Source: Lasiodiplodia sp. COLG20 (taxonomy: Eukaryota > Ascomycota > Dothideomycetes > Botryosphaeriales > Botryosphaeriaceae). Taken from it: a stretch of 64,000 nucleotides of DNA. This document shows, piece by piece, positions 19,522 through 30,835 of this stretch. The notes below the pieces were generated by a model that had not been told where the DNA came from, ran no database searches, and was given only the letters and a program-made list of their open reading frames with translations. The stretch's first letter is position 1. Each line of letters starts with the position of its first letter. Where the stretch lies: contig VNWV01000001.1 of NCBI GenBank assembly GCA_009801085.1, positions 5,828,001 to 5,892,000 on the forward strand, read 5' to 3'. Both the position numbers and the translations under genes were made by a program.

Positions 19522-22148
19522 CTAGTCCCAAAGACACGCTACACCCATAAGAAAGAAGTCCTCCACCTCCATTCCATGCAACCAAGCCTCCCTTAGACGT
19601 GACGACTGCGTCAGGAAAGCCTCTGCCATGTCTCCGAGCTGATCCATATCGTACGCAGTGATGGCCTTTTTCCCGCCAGGTATCTCTCGGAGGTCCTCGA
19701 GGTACTCCGCCCAGATTTCTTCTAAGGACATCCCATCTGCACAATATACCTCGCTCAACTGGAGCCCGGCGTTTCGCACAACTGCTATCCACAGGAAAAA
19801 AGTCCTCACGCTGCTCAAAGCGTAGTCCGATAGAGTAAACCCTTGCTCATCCGTATAGTTGGGAGACACGCCCATTTGTACCGACTCCACCAGATAAGGA
19901 AGAGCACTTTCAAATTTCGCACCCAGTCGATCCTTTTTTAGGTAAGAGAGCAGTTCGGCTATTAACATCTCGAGATGTTCCAGAGACGACGGTAAGTGAA
20001 TATCTAATAATTCGTAAAATCGTGAAACTGGTACAGGAGCATTCTCTGAGATGTAAGGAGCCGAGAAAAATAACATCATCATAGGAGTGAGTTCAAATAG
20101 TCCAGTGATCGAAAATCGTTGCTCAACATCAAAGACGGCTTCAAAACAGATTTGTATGCCGGATTTACAGCAAGCGAACATTTCTTTGTTCAGAGACCCA
20201 CATTTCCAGAAATAATCCTCAGCGTGCATTAAAGTGGATAGAAATGGGTACATACCAATCCACAAGGATAAGGAGTTGTCGATAACAAGGTCGGGTATAT
20301 GCTCAACGATTAATGAAATGATTTGATGAAACTTGAGAGCATCATTTTTAGAGTTTAGCACATGGAAAGGCTTTTCGCTCCTTGCTGAATCGAGTTCTTG
20401 CAGTCCGGCACCTTGCTCGAGAAGCAGCTTGAAAGACTGACAACTGCGATATTTGATGGCCTCAATCGCAAGGGAATACCCGTCTGGCGTGCGATCGAAG
20501 GGTGAGGCTGCGCCGACCTCGAAAAGTTCCATCAATGCGCTGACATCATCACAGGCAACTGCGGCGAAGGCTGGCGAGTCTCGCGGCACAATGTTCCATA
20601 TGCGGATGATGGGCGGAATATGCTGATGGGTGAAGGTGTGGTGATGAGCGAAGTTTGCTGACACACCTGGCAGCCCAAAATGCTCCGAGGGGCAGAAGGT
20701 GATAGCCATGGACTCTAATTCTGTGCCTTCTGAGCCTTCATCTATGCCGTTGGAACGAATAACTGATAAATTGAGAGTTCCAAGTGGCGTCTTCAGGGAT
20801 TCGCTTTGGTAGAGAATCGACCGACGGCTTGCTGGAGTTGAAGATCTTTGGCCAACGAAGCTGCAACTGGAAACCGAATGCATGACAATCTGTTGCCGCC
20901 ATGGATTTCGCGCAATAGCTGCAGGTGGTGATCCCGTCGCTCTTAAACGGGCGGCACGTGCGGATATTTCCAAACTTGCTGCGCGAACCATCTCAAACTG
21001 CTGTTGAATCCAGCCAGCTTCAGACTGCGAGACTTTGAGTTTCGTCTTGGATTGGAGCTCTGGAAGAGTTCTGACAAGCTCCGAGTACAGTAGCTCGAGC
21101 GGCAGGGTCATCGACTCGAGATTATTTCCTTCAAATGTGAATGCGCCGTCTCCCGAGCGGGTCAGATTCAAGGTCGCAAAGTTGTCCACCATGTTTGCAT
21201 TGACTTCTTCCAGCTTGTTCATAATCTTTCTAGTTGCTGAGCGTTGCTTGCGGGTCTGTTGTCTCCTCGATTGCTTCATACTCTGAGACATGATATGGAT
21301 GTCTTTTCGGACTGAATTTGCAGCACCACGAACGTCATTCTGCAACGCTGAGTATTGAGCTCTTGAGCCGCCTGCAACTGAGTCGAGTTTCTGCAAGACT
21401 TGCATTCTCGAAGATTCTGTTGCTTCTTGCGTATCAAGAACAGCATCCCTCATGCCGCTAAGTTGTGCATCGTTGTCCTGGAGGAAAGTGCCAACAGTCG
21501 TGGACAGACCATCAACCCTATTCTCGATAGATGATGCCGTGTTGCGGAGATCCGAAAACGCTGCTGTCGAGTCGGAGAATCCTTGGGAAATATCGGAGCG
21601 GGCGCTTGCAATCTCTGCATGGATCGAAACATCAATTTTCCTTTAAGTCGTAAGTATGGGCCCATCGCACGTTCGCACCAGAATACTCACCTCCCGGCCA
21701 ATATCAGGGTTGAATCCAACTCTCTCTTCCATCGCTCCAGTCGACGCCGCGCCAAGGTGATGTCCTGTTCATCCCACACCCACTTCGCGTTCTTCCTGAG
21801 TTTCTTCAACCACCCATCACTGGAGGATAGTGTTGACTCCGTAACTGACTTGTTTATAACGACCAACTCCTCTTGAAAGTGGAGAAGCAGCGTTTCAATT
21901 TGTGACGTCAAGTCTCTTCTTTGCTGCTGCAAGGTCGATTGAGCGAGGTCCGTCAAAAAAGCCTTGACTCGAGAAGCGTGGCCTTCGACGTCTTTGACCT
22001 CACCAAGAAGTTGTTTGATCTCTTCCGGCGCGTTGCGAACTTTCGAGAGCGTCTCGTACACCTCGCGACCATACTTGAAGACGATATCAGCCAATCCAAC
22101 CACCGAAAAGACGTTGGCGGCGGTGGAAAACGCTTCGGAAGGAGCCAT
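19522..22148 (-). CDS. SesA/HeLo-like N-terminal helical protein with ankyrin-like segment
   Basis: 858 residues predicted: exon 1 is 21691..22148, a 50-nt intron at 21641..21690 (AAG acceptor, TTACGAC branch) and exon 2 19522..21640. A CAG acceptor near 21612 would break the frame. The N-terminus ('VVGLADIVFKYGREVYETLS', 'NAPEEIKQLLGEVKD') matches the helical signalling domains at the head of fungal STAND/NLR-like receptors (SesA, HeLo-like). A Ser/Gln-rich coiled middle follows, then a degenerate ankyrin segment ('GYSLAIEAIKYRSCQSFKLL', about residue 535). No NACHT or NB-ARC P-loop is visible, so this would be a receptor without an NTPase or a stand-alone effector. A role in non-self recognition or regulated death is family-based inference. 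Confidence 0.7.
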
Positions 22149-22759
22149 GAGACATGTTATAGAATATTGTAACAGAGAAGTTAGGCGGGCAGTGTTTGAA
22201 ATGCAGTGTCTTGAGGCGTGAAGACACAAAATTTGGAAAAATGTCGAGGCTGAGGTCTCAGGCTGTCATTGCAGTGGGGCTATGCATGAGATGTCAGCCT
22301 CGCCTGACGGGTTCAACCAGCTTCGCCCCCACTGGTGATTGGACATGCTGCATAGAGGGGGTGCTGCAGCCCCTACAGCCAATGGAAAACGCCACAGTAG
22401 CCACGATTTTGAAATTCGTCCTAGTGCGACCGCCAGACCCGCGCGGCAGTGCACTGTGACTGCAGGCTGCGCTGCGTGTGATGGGTCCTGCACAAAGTCA
22501 GCCAGTAACAAAGGCATTATATTAGCCAGATACTTCATCTTCACGGCAAACAAACGCACACGAGGCTCAAATCACGTATCCGGATGGCTGAAGTCATTTC
22601 AGGCGCTTCATATGAACTAGCTTTCGCAGTACCTACCCCTGAATCGAAGCCGTAGTCTTTGGTTCATAAGAATGGTGAATAAGCATGGTGGCCTCGACCC
22701 GAAGTCCCATTCACTGTAATAGAATACTCAGAAGAAGATCCCCGTTCATCCATATTGCT
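22149..22759. other. Intergenic region upstream of the SesA-like gene
   Basis: 611 bp between two minus-strand genes. A CCAAT motif lies near 22378. No coding sequence recognised. Confidence 0.45.
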
Positions 22760-24956
22760 CTACCTCAAGGGCGAACCAATGGGCGAGAGCATAGGCGGGA
22801 GCGAAGGATGACTATCATCCTCCTCCATCTGCGCAAGAACCTCCGCCTCCTCAGCCGACGGCTCCAGGTAATCGTACTCGCCCCAGATCTCCAAGTACTT
22901 AGACATGTCCTTCTGACCAAAGACGTCGCAGGCGACGGCGAGGATCATGTTGAGCGTAGCGCGGGTGTTGGCGTTGGGGTTGGGCTTGCGGTCTTCCTCA
23001 TGATCCATGGCGGACTCTTCCTCCGCGAAGGTAGCTTCTTGAGACGATAGCGCGTCATCCGGCGTCGCGGCGGACTTAGCAGTCTCTCCTTCTTCCTCTT
23101 CATCGCCACTGGGCTCCCTCGGCGACATGCCGAAGGCTTCACGCTTGCTCATCATGCGAGGCATTTCCGCAACACGCTTCTGAAGAGCCTCCTTCCGGGC
23201 GAGGAGCTCTTTCTTCTCATCCAGCATCTTCCTCAAATCAGTGATTTCGTCATCCACTTCCTGCTTCTTGCCCTGTCTCGGATCTGCGTTCACATGGTCA
23301 AAGAATTCTTGATCCTCAGTGTAATACTGGGGAACTTTGTCCTCAAGCTCCGCAATGTGTTCTCCGGTGAAAGTGACGCGTACCATGAGCGCCCTAAGAG
23401 CTAATTCGCGAACGATGCTGGCGTCGTCGCAATGGATCGGAATGACCTCACAAAGTCTGGCCAGCAGAGCGAAGATCCAGATGCTAATGTTCTCCTCGAC
23501 GTCCTTGAAGCATTCGAGCTTGCGCTTGATAATGTCAAGCAGCTTCAACACGCAATATGAGTCCATCTGTGCGACTTGAACCGGATTGGGAGGAGTATCA
23601 GCGAAGACTTCTAGCCAGCGGCGGACAGCTTGACGCATAACCTTCGGATTGTTCCTTGGAAAGGTGCAGTAGCAAGACTTGTCGAGAGATTCCTGCTGAT
23701 CTTCAGTCGGCTTCTGGGCCATGAGGTTGCGGAAGGCCTCAAAGCGAAGAAGCAAGCGATTGTGGTATTCCTCCTGAACATCAACCCTATTCGAAAGACG
23801 TTAGTATGAGCACATTGTGCTACAGTACGACTGACTTACCATTCAATATGAAATTCATCATCTTCCATATACTGGCCCTCATCCTCATACTCTCTCTCTT
23901 CTGCTTCTTCTTCCTCGTCGAAAGCGCGAGAAGCGGCGTAGCCAGGCGGCATCACGGGCCCAATCAGGTGGGGGCGTGCAACATAAGCTCCATCTTCATA
24001 GAAGCCGCGTGTATCGCCGACAGCAGTGCTGTAGATAGCACGAGAGTCACCGGGTTCAGTGCCTCTGAAGGTTATGGGCAGACCATTGGCCTCAAGCCTG
24101 TATACTCACCATCAATAAATCAACAAATGTGCGCGGGCATCTAAAGGAGCAGGAAATGTTCGTTCGTCGTGGCAGGAGAAGAGTGCAAGTCTCCAGGCAG
24201 GTCAACATGAGCAGTTTCAAGAACGAAGGGGATGTGAACGCACCTGACTCCCTTGAGATAGCGCATCGCTTCAGCTCCCTCGCCGTCGTCACTTGTCACA
24301 TCGTCCAGGTTCAGGGCAGACGCCTGACCATATCTGAGGTCCCTCTGGTTCTTCTTATTCTTCTTGCCCTTAGGCTCGTCATCGTTCTGTTCGCCGCCCT
24401 TCGATTTCTTCCAAATGACCTTCTTCGCTCCCATTGGGGTGAAAGCCGCGAAGTGGGTCTCGGGTGCATCTACCGGCGAGCCAGGAGCCTCAGACTGGGA
24501 GGCATCGTCGTCGCCCTTCTCGTTGTCCGTTCCGTCGTCGTGTGCGCTCTCGTCATTCGCGTTCTGAACATCCGTCTTGACCACTGGTTCATCCTCAACC
24601 TCACTTGTCTCGACCTGGACAGCCTTCTGCGGCTTAGTGCCGTTAGCAACTCCTCTATTGCTGTCGTCGCGCGTGGTCGCATTGCCGCCTGGGCCATCCT
24701 TGGTCCACTTCCACCAATCCGTCTTCTGCACGTGAGTCGGAATGTCCTTCTTCTTCTCCTCTCCGGCAGTTTCTTTGCCCTCTTCATTATTGTTGGCGGT
24801 TGCAGGGTTGCTTACGTTCGGGCGCCGGGACGGCGGCGGCGCAGGCGGCGGCATGGCCATCATCGCGGCGTAGTTGTCCGGGCGCTGGCGCTTGTTGTAC
24901 TGCGCGCCGTCGGTTGTGACGGCCATGTTCTTGCGTTTAGCGGGCGGCGTAGACAT
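22760..24956 (-). CDS. Gemin2/SIP1-family snRNP assembly factor
   Basis: Gemin2-type protein; the family binds Sm proteins and helps the SMN complex load Sm rings on spliceosomal snRNAs. 665 residues; exons 24244..24956, 23840..24097 and 22760..23786 (introns of 146 and 53 nt). The conserved core starts around residue 285 ('PHLIGPVMPPGYAASRAF'), runs through 'DEFHIEWVDVQEEYHNRLL', and ends with the helical SIP1 segment ('WIFALLARLCEVIPIHCDDA', 'LNMILAVACDVFGQKDMSKY'), where the F-x-Q-x-D-hydrophobic ending parallels animal Gemin2. The first 240 residues are charged, low-complexity and probably disordered, and a second acidic insertion lies inside the core, so it is much longer than animal Gemin2 (about 280 residues). 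Confidence 0.82.
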
Positions 24957-25536
24957 GTTTACGGATGCTAGGTCGCAGGTAGAAGAATTGAGGTGGTGTG
25001 GAAGAAGAGTTGGAGCCTGCGCAAGACCGAGTGACGCGATGGAAACAATCGTCACTATCGGGCCTTATCGATAAGACACGGCTGTTCAAGCTCCTCACAA
25101 CACGGACAATAAGACAGTCTCGAAAAAACCAGCGGTCATTCAAGTCTGTGTGACAGCGACCTCTTCTTGAAGCTTCGAATGTTGCAAACCTGACTCCGCA
25201 AAGCCCCCGAATCCCAATCCACCGAAATCTTTGTCCTTGATGGACCATAAACCAAATCGCCGTAATGTTCCACCCGAATACTCGAGACACCATTGCTTGA
25301 AAGTCCAAAACAACTTCAACAGTTTTCATGCTGCAACTTCAAGTCCAATTACTAATTTTATCCATTTTTCTTTACTCCGATAGCACCATCCCAAAGCTTT
25401 TCATGTCAACGGCGTAATCGAAAAGATAGTGAAGCTGTGAGGGACCAACCTCCGACGGGTCCAAGGCATTTCACCGTGCGCGTCCAGCTTCTTCAAGAGA
25501 GACAAAGTATGTTTTATTAGGCCGGATGGTCAGGGA
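24957..25536. other. Intergenic region upstream of the Gemin2-like gene
   Basis: 580 bp between two minus-strand genes; no convincing gene or repeat. Confidence 0.45.
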
Positions 25537-26751
25537 TCAATCTTCCATGGTCCATACACCCACTACCTTGTTATCCAGGTCAGGGTTCTCCGCCTTTCGC
25601 TTGCTGAAGGTCTCCTCCATGGTATCTATGAGACGCCGCATCTCATCCGCATCGTCGACATGCCAAAGAGCGGACTTGGATACCCGGATGATTCGCAAAT
25701 TTGGTATGGTGCCGTCCTGGATGGCATCGGCGAGGTCACCAGCCTTGAGAACCTCGTCAGGGTCGAGAGACCAGCCCATATTCCCAGAGTCGGTGAGCTC
25801 TAATCTCTCCAGAGGATGGTCGAGGAAGCGTACATCCTCCTGGTCGCGGTAAACGAACATGAAGGTGAGGTAATCCAAGGATACTCTGAGGAGTTTCAAA
25901 TGGGGGCAGAAGTCCAGAACACGGTCCATGGCGTTGGCACGAAGTCCACGGATATTCTCGACTGTCAAGATCTCCAGCTGTGGGCCGACAGCGCGGATTA
26001 GAGAGGTAAGATCGTGGGTGGCGAGACGCGGGCAGTGGGTGATGGAGAGTGTCTTTAGGGAAGCCGGAAGGCGACATGACAACGAGTCCTCCTTCAAGAG
26101 ACGCCGGATGAAGTTACTGTCGATGCTGCCGCTCAAGTAGAGTCTCTCTAAAGGCGGCCAAGCTATGGTAGAGGCATCAAAAGAAGCACTATCGCTGGAG
26201 GAGCGGGGGAAGTAGAGCGTCTTGAGATTCGGAAGCTTCGCAAGCACATGCGCAAGGCTAGAGAAGCTGACAGCCTCACAGATGAGCGAAAAGTCCAGGA
26301 CACGAAGGTTTGTGCATTTTGATAGGGCGGCGAAGCTGTTGATGGCAAAAGCCGACTGAGGAGCAATGAAGGCCTCAAGACTCGACTTGGTGCGACCAAG
26401 CAGGCGGGCAGTAGTGGCCTTTGTGCTCTGGTGGACGATGCGCTTAAGATCCAAGACCCGGACGAGCCCGGCGAGCTCGCTGTTCTTGATGTGAAGATTC
26501 CTGGAGGGGCAGATGGTATTGACGAAGGGGTCGAAATTCGAGCCTTCAAGCCACGGCTCCTCGTACAGACGGGAGATGGCAACGTTGTACCACTGCCGCT
26601 TGACAAGGCAAAAAGACCAGAGATCCGACTGCGATTCTTTGGTGTGCGGGATATGAGACAAGATTTCGATGACGATCTCGTCGGGCAAGTGCTCGGCCTG
26701 CTTATCGTCCTCGGCGGGCTGAAGTTTTGCAGGGCGGCTTGCCAGCCTCAT
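25537..26751 (-). CDS. F-box protein with leucine-rich-repeat-like body
   Basis: 404 residues, single exon. The N-terminal F-box ('LPDEIVIEILSHIPHTKES', about residues 22-60, ending 'FCLVKRQWYNVAISRLYEEP') would bind Skp1. The rest is a run of irregular LRR-type units ('CTNLRVLDFSLICEAVSF', 'LPNLKTLYFPRS', 'LKTLSITHCPRLATHDLTSL', 'GPQLEILTVENIRGL', 'CPHLKLLRVSLDYL'), the usual substrate-recruiting surface. The gene likely encodes an SCF ubiquitin-ligase adaptor; the target is unknown. Confidence 0.85.
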   Translation of the reverse strand: MRLASRPAKLQPAEDDKQAEHLPDEIVIEILSHIPHTKESQSDLWSFCLVKRQWYNVAISRLYEEPWLEGSNFDPFVNTICPSRNLHIKNSELAGLVRVLDLKRIVHQSTKATTARLLGRTKSSLEAFIAPQSAFAINSFAALSKCTNLRVLDFSLICEAVSFSSLAHVLAKLPNLKTLYFPRSSSDSASFDASTIAWPPLERLYLSGSIDSNFIRRLLKEDSLSCRLPASLKTLSITHCPRLATHDLTSLIRAVGPQLEILTVENIRGLRANAMDRVLDFCPHLKLLRVSLDYLTFMFVYRDQEDVRFLDHPLERLELTDSGNMGWSLDPDEVLKAGDLADAIQDGTIPNLRIIRVSKSALWHVDDADEMRRLIDTMEETFSKRKAENPDLDNKVVGVWTMED

Positions 26752-27193
26752 GGTGCCAGAGAGGTCCCAGGAGCGGTATCACACAAGGATCCTTGACGAC
26801 ATGGGCACAGCGGGAGTTGGAGAAACTGGGGTAAGGATTGACGCGCTGCGTTGCGTTGGAGGGTCGCCGCGGCGGCGAATGACGACAAGATGGTCTGTGC
26901 TGCGTCTTACTGTACCCCTCCACTTCTGACATACAGATTCAACCTTCAACACTCTCTACAAAGAGAATTTACTTCTACGGTAGATAATCCTTCGTGAACC
27001 GGCCATTAACATTGCAGCAGCGGCAGGGTACGGAATTGTGTCTCAGACATGAAAATTAGCAGCAGTATTGAGGTATTACAAAATTAGCTAACATAGCTTT
27101 GATACAAAGGCTAAGACATGGAATATCAAGAGTGAAAGAATTCAGGATATAAGCGATGCTTCTCAACATCAGTCGACGAAAATGCGCAAAATA
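26752..27193. other. Intergenic region upstream of the F-box gene
   Basis: 442 bp, becoming AT-rich toward the HET gene; nothing recognised. Confidence 0.4.
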
Positions 27194-29027
27194 TCAGACA
27201 AGATGGAACGTCTCTTCCTGGATGTCGCCTCTGTCCAGCATAGCCTCTGCCTCTCCATTCATGAAATCTCTCATGTAACATTCACCAACAAACCAGTATT
27301 TACCGCCTCCTTGTGGGTGGGGCCGAATAACAAAAGGTTTCCACGCACCGAAAAAGGTGCAAACCATGTCTCCGGGCAACACACATTCAGGTCCCACGCC
27401 CATGTTCCCCCCTTCAGTAACGAAGAAATGCCGACGGTAAAGGGGGGATGTAGCGAGATGAAGTTTCCAGAAATCTCCGCTAAAGAATGACTGTTCGCCT
27501 TCGGGTAAGATGTCCACTCCTCCTGATAGGTATACCAACGGTAACCATGTAGAGGTACAGGGTTTCAAGTTGCTCTGTTTCACTACCCCTGAATTCCTCT
27601 GCGGGTCCTGTGGTAATTGTATCGCAGAGCTCTCTGAAGATAATCTCTTTGCTTTTGTCCGGAAAAGCCTTCTGAAGATCATTCCAGGCTTTGGCCAGTT
27701 CGTAAGGCTCGATGAGTGCGTCAAGTACAGGAGCGGTCCAATTCTCGTAGCCAGGCTTACTATCATGTACCATTAGGTCATATATATATTTCAGGGAGTC
27801 AAAAACTGCTCCTTTAATATATAGAGACCTCTCATTTATCTCGAATTGCGCAATTTGAGATCCTCCGGTCCACAACTGGTTCGACCGATGGAGCAATACA
27901 TATGGCGATTCTCTTTCGCAATATTCCCACTGAGGTACCCAGGAAGTGAAGTCTTCAGTTGAGTTGTTAAGATTTTCCCCATGGTAGACGTAATACAGGA
28001 AGTCCAACGGACGTTGCTGTTTGGTGAGTTGAGACGCAACATCCAGATATACATCCCCGTGCGGTATCGAGTAATCAATTCGGACGAAACTCTCCAGTTG
28101 GTGGTGTTGACAAAACTCTTGGAAAGATGGGTGTCCGAGGAATGCATACACTTTGTCACGAGCATCAGTGCTCTCAAAGCTTTCCCGGCCTCTGCTCAGA
28201 ACTCCTAAGATGCTCCTTTCGCTCAGACCCTGGAATTTCAGGTCAAACATATCGCTGATGCGCCAAAGTGTTCGGTCCCAGGACAAAAGGTTTGACTGCC
28301 TCCAAGGCTTCTAGTGGGCTACTAAAATTGACGCCACGTTGGCAAAAATATTCCAATCGATGGTGGCGTCACCGCAAACCACCATTGCTCTAGCTGCCAG
28401 GCCGACTTCCTGAACAACCCATGCGCGTTTGAACCATTTGTAACGTAGTACTTTGTCAAACTCGGCCCATAATTCTCTTGGATACTTGCTAAAGATCCTG
28501 TTCAGGTCTTCCTCATCGTTATGGTATGGATCATTCAGTGAAGAAAGCTCAGTGTCCAAAAACGTGATGAGCTCGAATGCAGAATGAGGAGAAATACTGC
28601 TCCCACGCCCAAGCCAGACCAAAACTGTTGATGCCTCCTCGAATATAGTTCCCATCTGCATGACCTGGTGCCCTCGCTCTCTCTTGTTTTGTTGGTTGAT
28701 ACAGATGGCATCTGCCCATATGATCCTGGATTTGGTCGGAGATCTGAGCTGACGAAGCGCATGTCGCAGATTCCATGGGATCAACAGCCGCTTTCCATTG
28801 CAAACTATGGCATCCTTGTCATTTGCGTCATACCAGCAGTAAGAGATCGCCTCGTAAGGTGGAAAGGGGCGCGAAGTCATGACGCGGAGCTTGCAGCGGA
28901 TTTTGTCATCCCAGCAGCCAGGAAGAAGCTCGAGGAGACGTATACTGGCTTTCTCGTCCGGTAGGCGTTTGTGCTGGTACTTCTGTCTCTGGCGTTTCTG
29001 TTTGGTTTGCCTTCTTCGTTTCTTCAT
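27194..29027 (-). pseudogene. HET-domain (heterokaryon incompatibility) gene with in-frame TAG
   Basis: HET-domain proteins mediate non-self recognition and cell death on hyphal fusion. The HET core is well kept ('YEAISYCWYDANDKD', 'IIWADAICINQQNKRERGHQ', 'ASTVLVWLGRG'), as are downstream family segments ('TDARDKVYAFLGHPSF', 'RRHFFVTEGGNMGVGPE', 'GDMVCTFFGAWKPF', 'VGECYMRDFMNGEAEAM'). A TAG at 28311..28313 interrupts the frame at codon 239, and both sides continue in the same frame. A later frame change is explained by a 64-nt GT-AG intron at 27523..27586, although its donor (GTAGTG) is weak. Probably a recently inactivated allele or a truncated HET protein; an assembly error or a very short intron over the TAG is not excluded. 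Confidence 0.75.
28311..28313 (-). other. In-frame TAG in the HET gene
   Basis: CAC-TAG-AAG on the minus strand. A single C-to-T change from CAG would create it, which is the CpA-to-TpA change favoured by repeat-induced point mutation. Confidence 0.7.
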
Positions 29028-29917
29028 TTTTGCCCTTCGTCATACAGTGTCATTGAAGGCGCTTTCGGATTTGTAGGTGCAAAGTGAGTTAAGCAACAAG
29101 CGTCTTTGCTGAGTCCAGAACAAGGCAAAAGGCTCGCAAATCGTTGGTGTTGTCCCTGCAAAGATTGGAGGAGACGAGAAGCGTTCACAGCTTTCGGTGT
29201 GTGCTTGCTTATATGCGGCTGCTTGGCTCGCGTCGGGGCTTACACCTCCATCGCGTAGTGTCCGAGTAACAGGCAAAGCGTGCTGCAAGGCAGACTGATA
29301 AAGGCATGGACTTGTTTCACAAATATCAAGTCCGCCTCCGGTAAGGAAGGCAGAGGTTCCTATTGGCCTGCCGGCTCAATAATCATGCAGCCACCTCGCC
29401 ATTGTTTGCAATTAACTGATTGGATACGCCACAGCCACAATTTCGCTCACCAAATTAAAGACTCAGTCTTGCTCATATGCACATGTGCGCATGATCTTCT
29501 ATACTGACTACTTCTGCGCACACATACGCGCACACGTTTACATAGGTATCATATGTGCACAAAGGCAAGTATTAGTATTTTTTTTAAAGCAAAAGACTTA
29601 AATCAATTCGAATCAACTTTAGCCCCTTCATGAATCCTTACTACACTCGTTTTTTACTAACGATCAGAGATTCATAGTCATGAAGACAACAAGACATTTG
29701 TGTTTGGTATCGACATACATTATAAGCTATCCTTCATTACCGTTGTCTATGGCTAATTTGATTGTTTGCTACTAAACTAATACTTGTCCACCGTAGAGTA
29801 CTGCCGGGCTGGCTCAGCTAGCGCTGGTTTAATGAAGCTCCACCACGCGATAGCTGCATGATTTTATGAAGCCATTTGTATGTCGATGATGTAATGTGCC
29901 TTTCTCAGGCTTTGAAG
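29028..29917. other. AT-rich intergenic region
   Basis: 890 bp, AT-rich especially at 29510-29770, with a short CA/GCGC alternating stretch near 29515-29540 (acacatacgcgcacacg). No gene or transposon recognised. Confidence 0.45.
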
Positions 29918-30166
29918 TTATTTCTTAGTTTTTTTGTCCCCCTGATCATTCGTAGGAGGCTTGATTTCCATAGGCCACTTAACGTTTTGTCTTTCAGCAA
30001 CTTCTGGGTACGAGTAGCTTCGAGGGACATATGGCGGATGCCATTCGCCGTTCACAAGCCACTGGTTTGCCGAACCGGTGTATTGACCGCTGTTCTGGAG
30101 AAGTTCAGGGTCTATGTCGTCGGGTAGCTTATTGAACCAAGGCCCAGACATGTTTCTTTTGGTCAA
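29918..30166 (-). CDS. Possible small protein, 82 residues
   Basis: Open frame starting MTKRNMSGPWFNK; the second Met at 30151 is an equally good start (77 residues). Composition looks protein-like (Trp/Pro/Tyr-rich, 'GSANQWLVNGEWHPPYVPRS', Lys-rich C-terminus), with no signal peptide or membrane segment. A minus-strand TATATATT-type box at about 30253-30262 lies roughly 90 nt upstream. I recognise no family. It could be a small intracellular protein or a chance frame. Confidence 0.4.
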   Translation of the reverse strand: MTKRNMSGPWFNKLPDDIDPELLQNSGQYTGSANQWLVNGEWHPPYVPRSYSYPEVAERQNVKWPMEIKPPTNDQGDKKTKK

Positions 30167-30835
30167 TATGGTTGAACTACGTTATAGATGTAGAAAGTTT
30201 GGGGTTCCTTTTTCCAGTTTGAGTTTCAGAATGAAGTTACAGCTTCAAGAGAAATATATATTGCCACCGTGTGCCTCCTGATCAACGCCTGACCGGCTTA
30301 TTTATATGGAAGTTGAAACACGTATTTATTGCTGCTGAGCTGGCAGTGTATACGTTAGCAGGCTTGTTGTCAACTGAGGAGATCGTCATGCCAAGAATAT
30401 GCAGTGGAAATACGTCAATGCTTTGATGCAGCTTGTGCAAAGCTCCTGAGAAGAAAAAGAAAAATCGAGCAAGCAGTTGATATACCGATGCACTGCATAC
30501 AAGTCATGCGCTGCGGATAGGCGACGTCCCCATGTTCCTCCTGTTGGAAGCCCGTCCATGCTGCCTCGGGTACTCAGCGGTTTTGCCGATCTGGCGCCTC
30601 AAACACGAATCTCCCTTGGGAGTCGTCTTGCTCAATAGTCTCGAGGGCGGTGTCACAATCATGACCATGGTTCAAGAATGCCATATTGACGCGGGATGCC
30701 GCGTGGGGTTGCATGAGGAGGTAGTAGCGGTGATAAGCGGCACAGTGTGGGGAGTGGGGGAAATGATCGGCATCCCTGGAGCCAGGTACAAAAGCAAACC
30801 TGCAGAGCATCTCACGTCACCGCCTAACCGCAACC
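30167..30835. other. Divergent intergenic region
   Basis: 669 bp between the small reading frame and the GH20 gene; contains the TATA-like box of the small frame and, near 30785, a TACAAAA that could serve GH20. Confidence 0.4.

Noticed and set aside
21605..21690. Longer intron (AAG acceptor at 21605) in the SesA-like gene
   Set aside because: It keeps the frame but discards well-formed coding sequence that the 50-nt intron 21641-21690 retains.
27194..29027. Genome-wide TAG reassignment suggested by two genes with in-frame TAG
   Set aside because: TAG ends the GH20 and SesA-like genes at the expected place, so recoding is unlikely; local lesions or errors fit better.
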